Origin: Setaria digitata
Lineage: Eukaryota > Nematoda > Chromadorea > Rhabditida > Setariidae
Assembly: GCA_003640385.1 (NCBI GenBank)
Contig: RCAB01000208.1
Coordinates: 1-64,000, forward strand
Direction of reading: 5' to 3'
DNA length: 64,000 bases
Shown piece by piece: positions 53,325-64,000 of the stretch. The notes under the pieces are model-generated. The model worked only from the letters and a program-made list of their open reading frames with translations, made no database searches and had not been told where the DNA came from. Position 1 is the first letter of the stretch, and the number at the start of each line of letters is the position of its first letter. The position numbers and the translations under genes were made by a program.

Positions 53325-56027
53325 AATTATTAATTACAGCTTATGATGAATTGTGATGATTTAATTTTAACTCAAATATATTCATATTTTAGTGCTATGA
53401 AGGATTCAAAATTATATCAAGCCTGATATTGTCTTATTTATTAAACTATATTTATTAAAATTATTTATTAAATTAGAAAAACATTTTTAAATTTCTACGA
53501 AATATTTTAAGGAAAATTGGCAAAATTCAAATTTAAAATGCATTACTTACAGAGAGGAAGGGATTAATTTGAAATCTAATAAATGTCATTTTAAAAATTC
53601 ATGCGTTTCTGTTCTTTTCTGAAATTCTCGAACAAGAAGATGGTTAATAAAAAACAATGGAAGCATTTTTCGAAGCATCAAAAATATTGCCATATAAAAG
53701 TTTAATTCATTTCTTTTCTCTCTCTCCATTTCAGTTAAATTATCGTTAATTAGAGGAATACTGCCTAACTGATGATAAATTAAAAAAGTTTTCCATGATT
53801 TTATAATTTAAAAATATTTGATCAGTCAATTAATCAATCAATCAATCAATCAATCAGTTTTATTCAAGCAATGAAGTCACTCACTAGAGCTTAATTGTTA
53901 AAATATTTCATCATATAAAAAAGAAAAATTCTTAACTACCATCATTTAGTGAATAAATTTATAACGATAAAAATTGCGAAAATTTTACTATTACAGTCAG
54001 TTATTTTTCCTTTTTTTTTTTTTCTCGCGATCTTCAAACAGCGTTTTGAACATTAATTTAAATGAAATTTGAATATTCTGCTTCATTGCTTTTTTTAAAA
54101 TAACTTTTAAAACTTCCACTTTTTGGTTCACTTTCATTCCAATATTTTCCACCAATTTTTCACAAATTAAAGGATGGACAAAGATCTTTTGATTCGATAA
54201 TTAATACACTTGCTTACATAAATGAAAGTAAAAATGTTGAAAAAGCGATTAAGGAAAGATTAAACTGATATCTAAATGCATTTTGGCGATAGTTTATTTC
54301 ACTTAATTCTTTATCAATTCTATGAAAAAAAAAAAATTAAAAAGCATACAACTTTTTGCAGATGAAATTAAAATATTTGAACAAAAAAAAAAAAAAAACT
54401 TGAGTTTGTTTTGTGATTAACTGGCTATTGCTTATACTAGAAGTTATAACAACATAATATATTATAACAGCAATTGTTTAAGTTATAGCTAGATGATGAT
54501 TATTAAACTTTACTTATTTTTATATTCATTTTTTTTTTTGCAGAAAAAAAGTGAAATTTTCCAAAAAAAAAAAAAAAGAAAAAATGGAATAGATTGGAAA
54601 TGGGATAAAACTGTTCGTTCTTATTAATTCCAAACTTAATTTCTTCTTCCTATTTACATTAAGACCTTTTGATCAAAATAAAAAATATATATTTATATTA
54701 AAATAGATCACTTAATATTCGTGAATTATTCCAGCTTTTCTTTTTAAATATTGCAAGAAATTTTCAATTAAATAAGTCCTAATTATTTTAAGAGACAGAA
54801 ACTTGCGATTTCAAATATTACATTTAATTTTAAACTTAAAATGCCTTAAACTGCTTATCTTCCAAAATAATTTGTTACACTGGAAGTGTGCTGCACTAAT
54901 GTCAAACAAGCTAGAATTTTAAATACTTTTTTTTTCCAAATAATTTTCAAATACTAACTTGAAACTTGACAAATTTTTTAATTACCAATTTATTTGTGAT
55001 AAAAAAAAATAGAAAAAAAAGTGGTAAATAGTAGCGGAAAATTACAAAAATTTTCACTGCGTTAGAAGAGAAACAAAACTGATGTCTGAAGCCATTAATT
55101 AATAATTTTAATACATTTTTTTAATTGCCCCAACTAGTTAGTTTAATCAATTTAATAAAATTTTATGCTTAATAATTTTTGTTTTTATCTTTAATTAAAC
55201 ACTGATAACTTATCGGCAAATAGGATGATTAGCTAACTTACTTCCGTACTGATTTTAATTCTTGCAATATAAATCCAAAATATTTCGTTATGAATTTAAA
55301 TATGCTATAGTTCTTCATATTTAACTAAATTGTTAAGCCAAAAATTGATAAATTGAAGCTGATTGATAAGTTAATTAATGAAAATAATTGCTCCGAAATA
55401 AATTAACGAGATTGATATGGCTATTTATCAGTAGAAATTGACAAAAATTTTTTTCGCATTTTCATATTAAAATCTTAATGTTTCAAGAAATTCTCGTTAA
55501 TTAGTATGGATGCTTCCATTAACAAATTGTTATGAAAAAACATTTTCCCATTAATTGGTGGTAAAATGACAGCTTTAAAAAATAAAATCTATTTCCCAGA
55601 AAATAACTTATTTTCTCAAGTTAATTCGATTCATAAAAAGTTTAATTTTTACTTCCCAAATAAATTTATTATCATTTCTGATAATATGTATGATGTATGG
55701 CGCATGTATTATTATCAGTTATGATCAATTCTATCATGCAATTATCACGGTTTTTAAGGTGATGACGAAAGAATATCACATTACAAAGATGTTATTAGTT
55801 AAATCTATATTTGAAGTAGGCACTTATTATTGAAAATAACACGTTGCTTCAACAGACTCATTGATTCGCAGCTGCTGAAATTAGCTGCAAAATTAATAGC
55901 AAATTTCAATCTTAAGTCTTTCAGTTTAGAATTTATGAATTTATTAAAAGTTTAATGATAAAAAAAAAAAAAAAAAAGAAAAAGAATTGATCATTTCAAA
56001 ATTATCCTACATAAACAAATTTTTTTC

Positions 56028-56057
<30 letters not shown>
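53183..56057. other. A/T-rich region without a recognised gene
   Basis: About 2.9 kb; AATC tetranucleotide repeat at 53828-53862, many homopolymer runs. No exon with credible borders seen. Confidence 0.45.
53828..53862. repeat. (AATC)n microsatellite
   Basis: About six and a half aatc units. Confidence 0.85.
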
Positions 56058-56059
<2 letters not shown>

Positions 56060-56213
56060 AAAAAAAAGAGCTAAGGATGTTAAAGCATTAATTCTTGATA
56101 AACTTATTAGCCAGTTGATGTTATTCGTGCATTCTAATGAGTTCAATAAGTTCCTTTCTGATTTCGACGCAAAAACAAAATTTTATTTTATTATTTCATT
56201 CTTGTTTACATAA
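56058..56213 (+). CDS. Possible terminal exon of an unidentified gene
   Basis: After a long T run and tag acceptor, 51 codons are open: KKKRAKDVKALILDKLISQL, then MLFVHSNEFNKFLSDFDAK and a stop after FLFT. The middle part is amphipathic and not low-complexity. No family recognised and no partner exon found. Confidence 0.25.
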
Positions 56214-58338
56214 TTGCTATTCGCTAAGTCATCATTTCTCGACAACTTTTAAAATGCTTTTGTTGCTGACTATTTTAAACGAAATTATTTGACAAGTGAC
56301 TTTTCACAAATTCATTCATGTCTTTGTTTGTTTGTTTGTTTTGACAGTTAGATTGATTTTGTCATCTGAGAACTTTTCCAATGTTGTCAATTTCTCAATT
56401 CTTCTGTTAAAGCCTGTTTGATGAATTATATTTCAGTATTGTGCAATTCATGATAATCCTTACTAAAATTAGAAAAAAATTAATAAGAATTACGAAATTT
56501 AATCAAGAATTTTAAATAGGAATCTTAAAATGGGTACCAAGAAAAAAAACACCTTGAAAATTATTGCTTACACCCTTGGAATTATTATTTTTTGGAGAAA
56601 AATTTAAACTTTCAAAAAAGGAAATACAGATTTCGAACTCAACTAAGTTTGTTAATTTTTTCACACCATTTTCAGGCTTTCATAATTTTTCATTTTAACC
56701 AATTGACAATTATTTTTTGAAATTTTTCTGGAAAAATTATAGTTAAAGTTATGAAAAATAAAACAATAAAAATAATTTATTAGTCATTCATCCACCTTCA
56801 ACAATTTTCAAAACAATTTGCTTTTAATTAGTAGTCTAATTGGCTCATTATCTTCTCACTCAAGTTTTTTAAGATTTAGAAACTGAAATTTCTTTCACTA
56901 TGACAACAAATTGAAGCATAAATTGTGAAAAAAAAAAAAAAAAAAAAAAAAACCCAAATTAAGAAGAAAGAAGAGGATTTTAATAGAGAAATGGCAGGAA
57001 TAATTCTGGACTTCAATTATTATATAGTTTATGATTTGGTTGTTTCAGTAGGTTGAATTTGGATTTGCTTTTAGTTCATCTGAAATATAGATCAAATTTG
57101 TGACGAAAATTTAAATTTAATTTCAGAATTAATTTTTGAAATATGAATGAATTTATATATATATATATTTTTCTAACACATAAATAATGCATACGCAAAC
57201 AAAAAAAAAGGAGTTCAAAAGACAACAAAAACTAAAATCATTTCTAAGAATGAGTTTTGTTTTCATTCTTTAAAATAATTGTTAACAATTGGTCATGAGC
57301 TATTTCTGTCCTTTAAAGAACAAAACTTATGCATACATTTAAATTTTTCATTTTTTTTTTTTCTTTACAAAATTTCATCAACCTTTTCGTGACTTAACAG
57401 AAATTGTTAATTTTAAAAAGTAAAAAAAAACAATTATTTAAGTTATAATTATTTTGAAAACGATAAAATTTGACTATACAGCCGCGTCATTTATTTTATA
57501 AAACAACCTGTTATTTTTTTTCGATGTGCAATTTACTTGCCATACACGTATTTTATCATCGATTCTAAAAAAAAAATTAAGAACAAAAATCGATTAAATT
57601 AGAAATAATTTTTATTTTTTATTTAATTAAGATGTGAAATTATGGTTAATTATCATAATTCATCTCCTAAGGTAAATTATGATGAAAATTATGCACCATA
57701 TGTGCTAAATTAATTTATTACTTCTCAGTTTCAATATCATACGGAATAACTGTTTATCATTGTATTATTTCAATTAATGAGTAAATATTTTTTTTTTTTA
57801 TATTACTTGATGCCTTTCAAAATTATTCCACTAATGCTGCCTCTTTTTTTTTTTTTTTTTTTCTATTTCATTCTCATTTGAGATTTCAGTCATCTTTAAG
57901 AAAAATGTCACAGTAAGGAAAATGTCATCATCACGAAGTATACACCTGAGAATGGCGAAATGAAGTGAGGTACATTTTTCATGCAAGTTTCAAATTCAAA
58001 ACTAAATTTCTTACGAATTTAAATTTCCCGGCTGCTCCATAAATGTATTTCTCAGTTCATTTTTCTTCTTTTCCAAGTGCGCAAATTTTAGAAAGAAGCA
58101 AAATGCTTGAGAATTGTCATTTTACTTGATGATAGTAACATTTTTCTTTCCATCTGAATGACTGGAATTTTCTGGAAAAAGAAAAAAAAAAGGACACTTA
58201 AAAAATCAGTCAGAACATCTTGGCTTCTAACAAATCAAGTCAAACAAATATTTATTAAGTAAGTAACAAAAATTAAAAGCAATTTTGTGAAACAAAATTT
58301 GTTTGAGGAAGAAAAGGAAGTTGAGAAAAAAGAGGAAA

Positions 58339-58382
<44 letters not shown>

Positions 58383-60655
58383 GAAATATTAGCAAATTAA
58401 ATTAGATTAAACCAAATTTTAATGCATACAAAAAAATTTTTTTTTTTAGAAATTTTTATGAATTTTTCTTTTTTCTTTGTACACACTTAGTTTTACAACA
58501 GAGCTAAAAATAAGCATTCTATTTTTCTTCTATTTTCTCATTATTTTCATTTTTTAGCGTAAAGGAAAAGTTTTGCTTTTTTCAAAAAATTTTTCATCCA
58601 TTCGAATTTATCAAAATTCCGAAAAAAAATAAATTAAAAAAATTTTGTTATTTTAATTTTACCGCAATTTTTCTCCGAAATTTTACTTTCAACAGAGAAG
58701 TGTTCATCTCAATTCCTTTTTAACAAGATTATATGGATGAATCTTTTATTGTTGAAAGTGTTAACTAAAACTTTTAATAAGCTATTTTCACTAATCTTGA
58801 AAAAGAAAAAAACAAAAAAAAAGCAAAGAAATTCCGGAATTTCAGTATAATATATACGCTTCACAAACATACAGCTTACATCGAATGTACCTTTCGTTGG
58901 TAAATTTCCATTTCCGGTTGTCAAAACGTTGGCTTAAAAGAAGCAAGGCTACAATGCTAGTAGAAAAGCATATTTCTATTTGAGCAGTACAAAATATATA
59001 TTTAACATTTGTAGAAAAAAAAGAGAGAAAAAAGATAAACAAAATAAAATTTTAAAATGAAAAGGAATTATTATTCATCAATAATTGTTCTATAAATTTC
59101 ACTTTTTTTTTTTTATTTTCGTTTTGCTGTATATTTGCCGTATATATTTTATGCATATGACTATATTGCTAATGGTTAAATTTAAAACTTTTTTTTTTAA
59201 TTTTTTTTTTTTTTTTGCTCCAACCATTCACCAAAACAACAAACCATTTTGCGAAAATTGAAGTTAGTTTCAGTTTAAATTAGCAATTTAAATTGGTTAA
59301 TTTTGTCATTAAACGAAGTGTTCAGGAATTCTTCTTAACAATCCAAAAATTTATTGATTTTAAATTATTGCTAGAAATTGTTTCACTTTTTTTTTTTTTT
59401 AATTTAAAAATATTTTTCGATCTTATTATTCCATAGTCCATTTCAGTGCCATGCATCGTCATATTTTATTTCAAATTTTGTGGAGAAAAAAAAAAAAAAA
59501 AAGAAAATAAATCAATGAGCATGGATTGCTTTCAGTAGGTTAATTAAGCAAAAAGCATAAATAATTCTCTTTTTTTTCCTTGTTCTTAATTCATGGATAA
59601 GTAAGAAAAAAAAAAGGTGATAACAAGTGATATGAAATATCAAATGAAAATAACAACATAAAAATATAAAATGATTATGCATAATGAGAATTTAATGAAA
59701 AAAAAAAAAAAAAAAGGCAATAATAAATGACTCTAATTTTATCTTTTGTTAATTTCATTTAAAAAAAAAAAAAATTAATGAAATTATTTCTCTTTTTTTC
59801 ACTAGTCCTTCAACTTCCACAACTTTTTCGAAAATTTTCAACACAATTTCATTCTATTTTCTTTTTGTTTATTTCATTTCAGTGTATTTTATTATTCCAT
59901 TTCATATTTATTGTTTGTTCACCAAAAACTGGCTTTAATATTAATGCTAAAATTATGAAAGCATCAAAATTCGATGATTAAGAGATTTTAATTTAAATTG
60001 AACATTTAAAACAAATATGGTAAATTCTCAACAATTTACAACTGAATCGGTTATGAGCATTCATTCAAATTTAGATAAATATAAGTTCCAAAGTTTTGTT
60101 CATATGACATATATAAACCAAAAAAAAAAAAATCACTAATAACAATACGTCAAAAAAAGGAAATTAGCATGAATTTCATTAAAATTGAAATAAAATGAAA
60201 ATTATTATTTTTTCTTAGAAATAGTTTTGTTGCTTAAATTAGCAAGATTGCATGAAAAGTTTCTTTTTTTCTTTTTTTTTTTTTTTTTTTTTTTTTGTTA
60301 AGAGGCTAAAAACTAAAACAGAATAACCGACATATTATTCTCAGTTTATAAGTTAGAAAAAATTTTTGCACTTCCCAAGTTATTGTGCATCTAAAAAGGA
60401 TCTTTAATTAAACATTCCATCGTCTACAGCTGCGCTTCTTTTTGTCGAGAATGAACTGATGAAATTTTCTTCTCATTAGAAATCATTTTTCCTTTGTTAC
60501 AATACTTTCATTCACGAATTAAAAGCTAAAAAAGTTTCAGAAAGTTTAAATCTCAGTAGTGAATTGAATATTTAACAGTTCAAAAGGAAAAGAAAAAATT
60601 AACTTTAATAATTGTCAACATTACTACATTCATTCAAGGCACTGGAATGATATCT
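56214..60655. other. Gene-poor A/T-rich region
   Basis: About 4.4 kb. One - strand island at about 58869-58936 (acceptor ttttaag, TTGNGNLPTKGTFD, donor GTAAGC) could be a short exon. Otherwise homopolymers and A/T-rich sequence. Confidence 0.35.
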
Positions 60656-60843
60656 AATAGCAATAATAATAGTGATAATAATAATAATAACAATAATAAT
60701 AACAACAATAATAATAAAAACAATAATAATAACAACAATAATAATAACAACAATAATAATAACAACAATAATAATAACAACAATAATAATAACAACAATA
60801 ATAATAACAACAATAATAATAACAACAATAATAATAAAACAAT
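60656..60843. repeat. 15-base minisatellite of AAT/AAC triplets
   Basis: The unit caataataataacaa is repeated about eleven times almost without change. Open frames across it (poly-Asn on +, poly-Leu on -) follow from the three-base periodicity and are not evidence of a gene. Confidence 0.95.
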
Positions 60844-61477
60844 GATGTTGTTATAATAAAGACGGTATGACGAAATATGATATGATCAAAATGATTGTAA
60901 ATTTTCTGTTATTCAATCAACTGCAATTAATTTCACTTTCAATCCCTTAAAATAAAAAGTAAGCAAAACGTTGAAATGTTTGTTAACTTGAAATTTGATG
61001 CATTTATTTCGATTTTGTTTGTTTGCATTGTTATTTAGGTAATTTTATGCAGGGGAATTCTTTAAAATTCCCAAGACATGTATTTTAAAATCGAGAAGTT
61101 TTTTTTATAAAAGAAATTTTTATTAAATATATTTACTGCATCATAACTAGTGAGATTATCTGCTCAAAATTATGATTGATTAGCGAATTAGTGATAAAAA
61201 GAGGAGAAATAGAAATAATATACTATGTGAAAAAAAAAAATGTCATTTGACCCCAAATGAGTCACGAATGTTTAAAAATAAAAGTCTTAGATAGAGATAC
61301 TTAAAAGTCTCAGTCTGTATTATCGTATCTTGTGCATCACATATCTAATCTCACCTTTATTCTGATCCAATAACATTGATTAATTTAGTGATTTAAGATA
61401 ATATCATTGATTAATTTGCTATATTATGTTCCAGTGTTCCACAATATGGCACCATATAATATTAAATTATGCCAATT

Positions 61478-61700
61478 TTTTGATAATTTTAAAAGAATTA
61501 AAATTTAAGTGTTCTCTTTCGGTACTAAGCATTTATCGTATTCTTTGACTAAAATTATAATAATTTCAAAAGAAGAAAAATTAAAGTGATCACTTTTGGT
61601 ACCATAGTACCAAAAATTCTATGATTAAAAAATTATGAGAATTTCAAAAAAGGAAAAATTGAAATAATCTCTCTTCTAGTACCAATGATTTATCAAGCAT
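61478..61700. repeat. Three diverged tandem copies of a 70-77 base unit
   Basis: Each copy has an A/T-rich part like aatttcaaaagaagaaaaatt followed within 20 bases by ggtacc or a variant (about 61518, 61598, 61678). The copies share perhaps 60-70% of positions by eye. Confidence 0.6.
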
Positions 61701-61797
61701 GTATAACAAAACTTCCTATTACCATGACACCATTTTATCTGGTCTTTTTTTTTTTTTTTTTTTAATCATTTTATTCTCATTCAAATGAACCTTCAAA

Positions 61798-62049
61798 TGA
61801 CATCTATCCACGGATTTAGCCTCCTTCCTTTTCTTGGCCTGCTTCTACACTATTCCTTCCTACTTAAGCCAATTAAGCTTCGCATTTTCATCAGACGGTG
61901 TCGCTTTTCCCCCCCAACTGACACCAACTACACTATTTAATCGAATTTTCCATCCTTTCACACTGTCAGTTTTCGATCGGATGCCAGTTGTTTACAAATG
62001 GAAAATGATAGCAAAAGCTATTAGTAATTCTATTTTCTTAACACTTTAA
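61798..62049 (+). other. Two overlapping open frames in a GC-richer island
   Basis: One frame starts at ATG 61798 (MTSIHGFSLLPFLGLLLHYS, signal-peptide-like) and ends after 47 codons; the other is open from about 61800 to 62049 with SFAFSSDGVAFPPQLTPT and VFDRMPVVYKWKMIAKA. They overlap across a C7 run where a single-base length error would join them. No family recognised. Confidence 0.25.
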
Positions 62050-62245
62050 CAATAATATTAGTCTTACAAATGTCCAAAAATTTTCATCCAAAATTTGATG
62101 AGAATGAAATCTTTTCTAATGATAAACATTGTAATGATGATAAATTACAAATCATTATCATAATCAATTCTTATCTTATTATTTATTTTAAATAATTTTA
62201 TTTGTTTGATAGTTTTTTTCTTTTCTGGTTTTATATTTTGTCCTC

Positions 62246-62295
62246 ATTGGTACCAGTCTAATGGATAGATTGGTTGGTACCAATGAGAATTAACT
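62246..62295. repeat. Short inverted repeat with ggtacc cores
   Basis: ctcattggtacc and ggtaccaatgag are perfect 12-base reverse complements around a spacer of about 21 bases. The same ggtacc core recurs in the tandem repeats at 61.5 kb. Confidence 0.8.
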
Positions 62296-64000
62296 TTTGA
62301 CATTTTTGCACAGGAGAAAATGCAAACGAGTAAATTACACTTAGGCTAAATGACTTACTTATTTGATCTTATTTTAGCAATTAATTATGCAACAAACTTT
62401 TTTTTTCCTTTTGCTAATGTGAATATGAAATGAGAAATAAAATTTTTGAATAATATTTAAATATCGTTATTACTTTTTCTTTCCTTTTAGTCCTAATAAA
62501 TAATCAAAGATTACAAAAAATTTAGAATTATTAGTGAACTTTATACATCTAAATCATGTGATTATATTAATTATTTCAATTATTATTTGAACTTTCCGGT
62601 TTTAATCAAGAAAAGAAAAGGAAAAAAATTTAGCTGCATTAATTGCTAATAGCAATGGATGTGAAATGAGCACTTAAATGTTTCCTTTCAAGCAATGAGC
62701 ATCAATTTAACTTATTTGATATTCTATTTCTTAAAATAAAATGTCCGCTATTAGTTCGACTGCTCGAATTTATTTAATTTATCTTCGTTTGTCAAAATGT
62801 TTATTCATGTACTATAATAAAATTTTAAACTTGTAATTTGCTAGTGAAAATAAATAAAATGAACAAAGAGAGAAATTATAAAGTAATTTGAAATGCAAAA
62901 TTAAAAGGCAGAAAATTTTCACTTTCGCATAAATTCAATTATGTAATGAGCTACTTTTTGGATCAACAAAATAATGATGTTGCAAATATTTTAGCAATTT
63001 CTATTCATGTACTGTATTGCGGCATAAATTACATATTAGAAAAGATCACCTGATTAGGTGCAGATTTGGAATTGCTATATTTGTTATTTTAGGAATTAAG
63101 ATATCATATCTGTTGGATTAAAGGAAAGATGAACAGTGATAAACTTTCTATTTGATCCATCGCATAGGAAAAAGATTTCCGCTTTCTTTTATCTTTAATT
63201 TGTTTCTTAAACTTTGCTTAATTATTTAATCAACTTTCATTTCACTTGCTAAGTGCGAAACAATAAATATGTAACAAACTTAATTTCTTTCCCTTTCCTT
63301 GTTTGCTGCAATAATTGTATACATTAGCAATGTTTATTAAGTTTAAAGACTAAAATTTTATTTCGTGCCTTTCAGTTTTCCAGTTATTAGATTAGAAAAC
63401 GAACTTGAGAATGGAACCATATTTTAAGCCATAGCAGAAATATAAAAGCATCAAAAAATCTAGGAATAGCAATGATTTATATTTAAACTAAAATATTCCA
63501 CAAGGCAAAGACTGGGATAGGTAGCATCGACAGGTTAATAATTAATATGCTGTGCAGTAATGGATGTATGTGCTTGTTTACTCTTTTTTTTTTTTTTTTT
63601 TGTTTCAAATATGGTTATGTAATTTAGAAAATAAAATTTAGCTTTGAAAATAAAATTTTTCTACTACAATAAACTTTTTATTGCTAAAATATATTACGAA
63701 TTGTTGCAAATTTACATTTGGAAAATTTATTTGCACTTGAAAATTCATCATATTTATTTTTCTATTCAGGCAAAAATTTGCAGTTTAAAATTTATTAAAA
63801 GATTTAAATTATAGGAGTGAAATAATTAAATAAAAAGAACAAATTGATGAAAAAAGGTGAGAAAATTCGAGAAAAAGTATAAATGAATTTTTATAATTGT
63901 TGAGATACGTTTGAAACAATTTATGATTTCTTTTTTTTCAAGCAATAAGATGAAAAAAACGAAATGAAGAAAAGAATTACACGAAAGTATTGTATAATAA
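62296..64000. other. A/T-rich right end without a recognised gene
   Basis: About 1.7 kb; only short runs and A/T-rich sequence seen. Confidence 0.45.

Noticed and set aside
60634..60856. Poly-Leu, poly-Asn and Tyr/Cys open frames
   Set aside because: Products of the 15-base AAT/AAC minisatellite; no flanking coding sequence.

Overview
This is a eukaryotic nuclear window: about 70% A+T, split into many short exons by introns of roughly 100-1600 bases with short GT..TTTCAG-type boundaries, and dense in homopolymer A/T tracts. Compact, closely packed orthologues of animal genes, nematode-style acceptors directly in front of start codons (likely trans-splice sites) and the identity of the genes point to a nematode. 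Intron sizes and composition suit a clade III (filarial/spirurid) worm; that last step is inference. Six single-base Ns plus one at a TA tract mark unresolved assembly joins, several flanked by near-identical duplicated sequence.

Left third, gene-rich (1-24.6 kb). Four genes run on the + strand: the 3' part of a tolloid/BMP1-type metalloprotease (CUB-CUB-EGF-CUB-EGF-CUB-CUB, protease domain off the left edge), a GRIPAP1/GRASP-1-like coiled-coil protein, a MON1 (sand-1) endosome-fusion protein, and mitochondrial ribosomal protein L2. A DDX5/DDX17/Dbp2-type DEAD-box helicase converges on them from the - strand. For each I rebuilt an exon chain that keeps one reading frame; only the 5' end of MON1 stays open.

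Middle (24.6-36.4 kb). No recognised gene. The 24.9-28.6 kb stretch carries several exon-like - strand islands with good splice sites, my best candidate for an undescribed gene. It is followed by a simple-sequence zone (30.3-32.1 kb) with strong strand asymmetry and then by A/T-rich DNA.

Right half (36.4-64 kb). A prominin (CD133-like) five-pass membrane protein lies on the - strand at 36.4-45.3 kb, 16 exons with one unresolved junction near its start. Beyond it the window is gene-poor, A/T-rich and repeat-laden, but two in-phase + strand exons at 50.76 and 53.05 kb look like the hydrophilic C-terminus of an unidentified protein ending in ETVC. Other isolated exon-like islands are recorded with low confidence. 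No tRNA, rRNA, CRISPR or bacterial-type feature was found.

Functionally the recognised genes are housekeeping or cell-surface: extracellular matrix/growth-factor processing (tolloid), endosome recycling and Rab7 activation (GRIPAP1-like, MON1), mitochondrial translation (MRPL2), RNA remodelling (DDX) and membrane-protrusion organisation (prominin). Nothing in the sequence ties them into one pathway.
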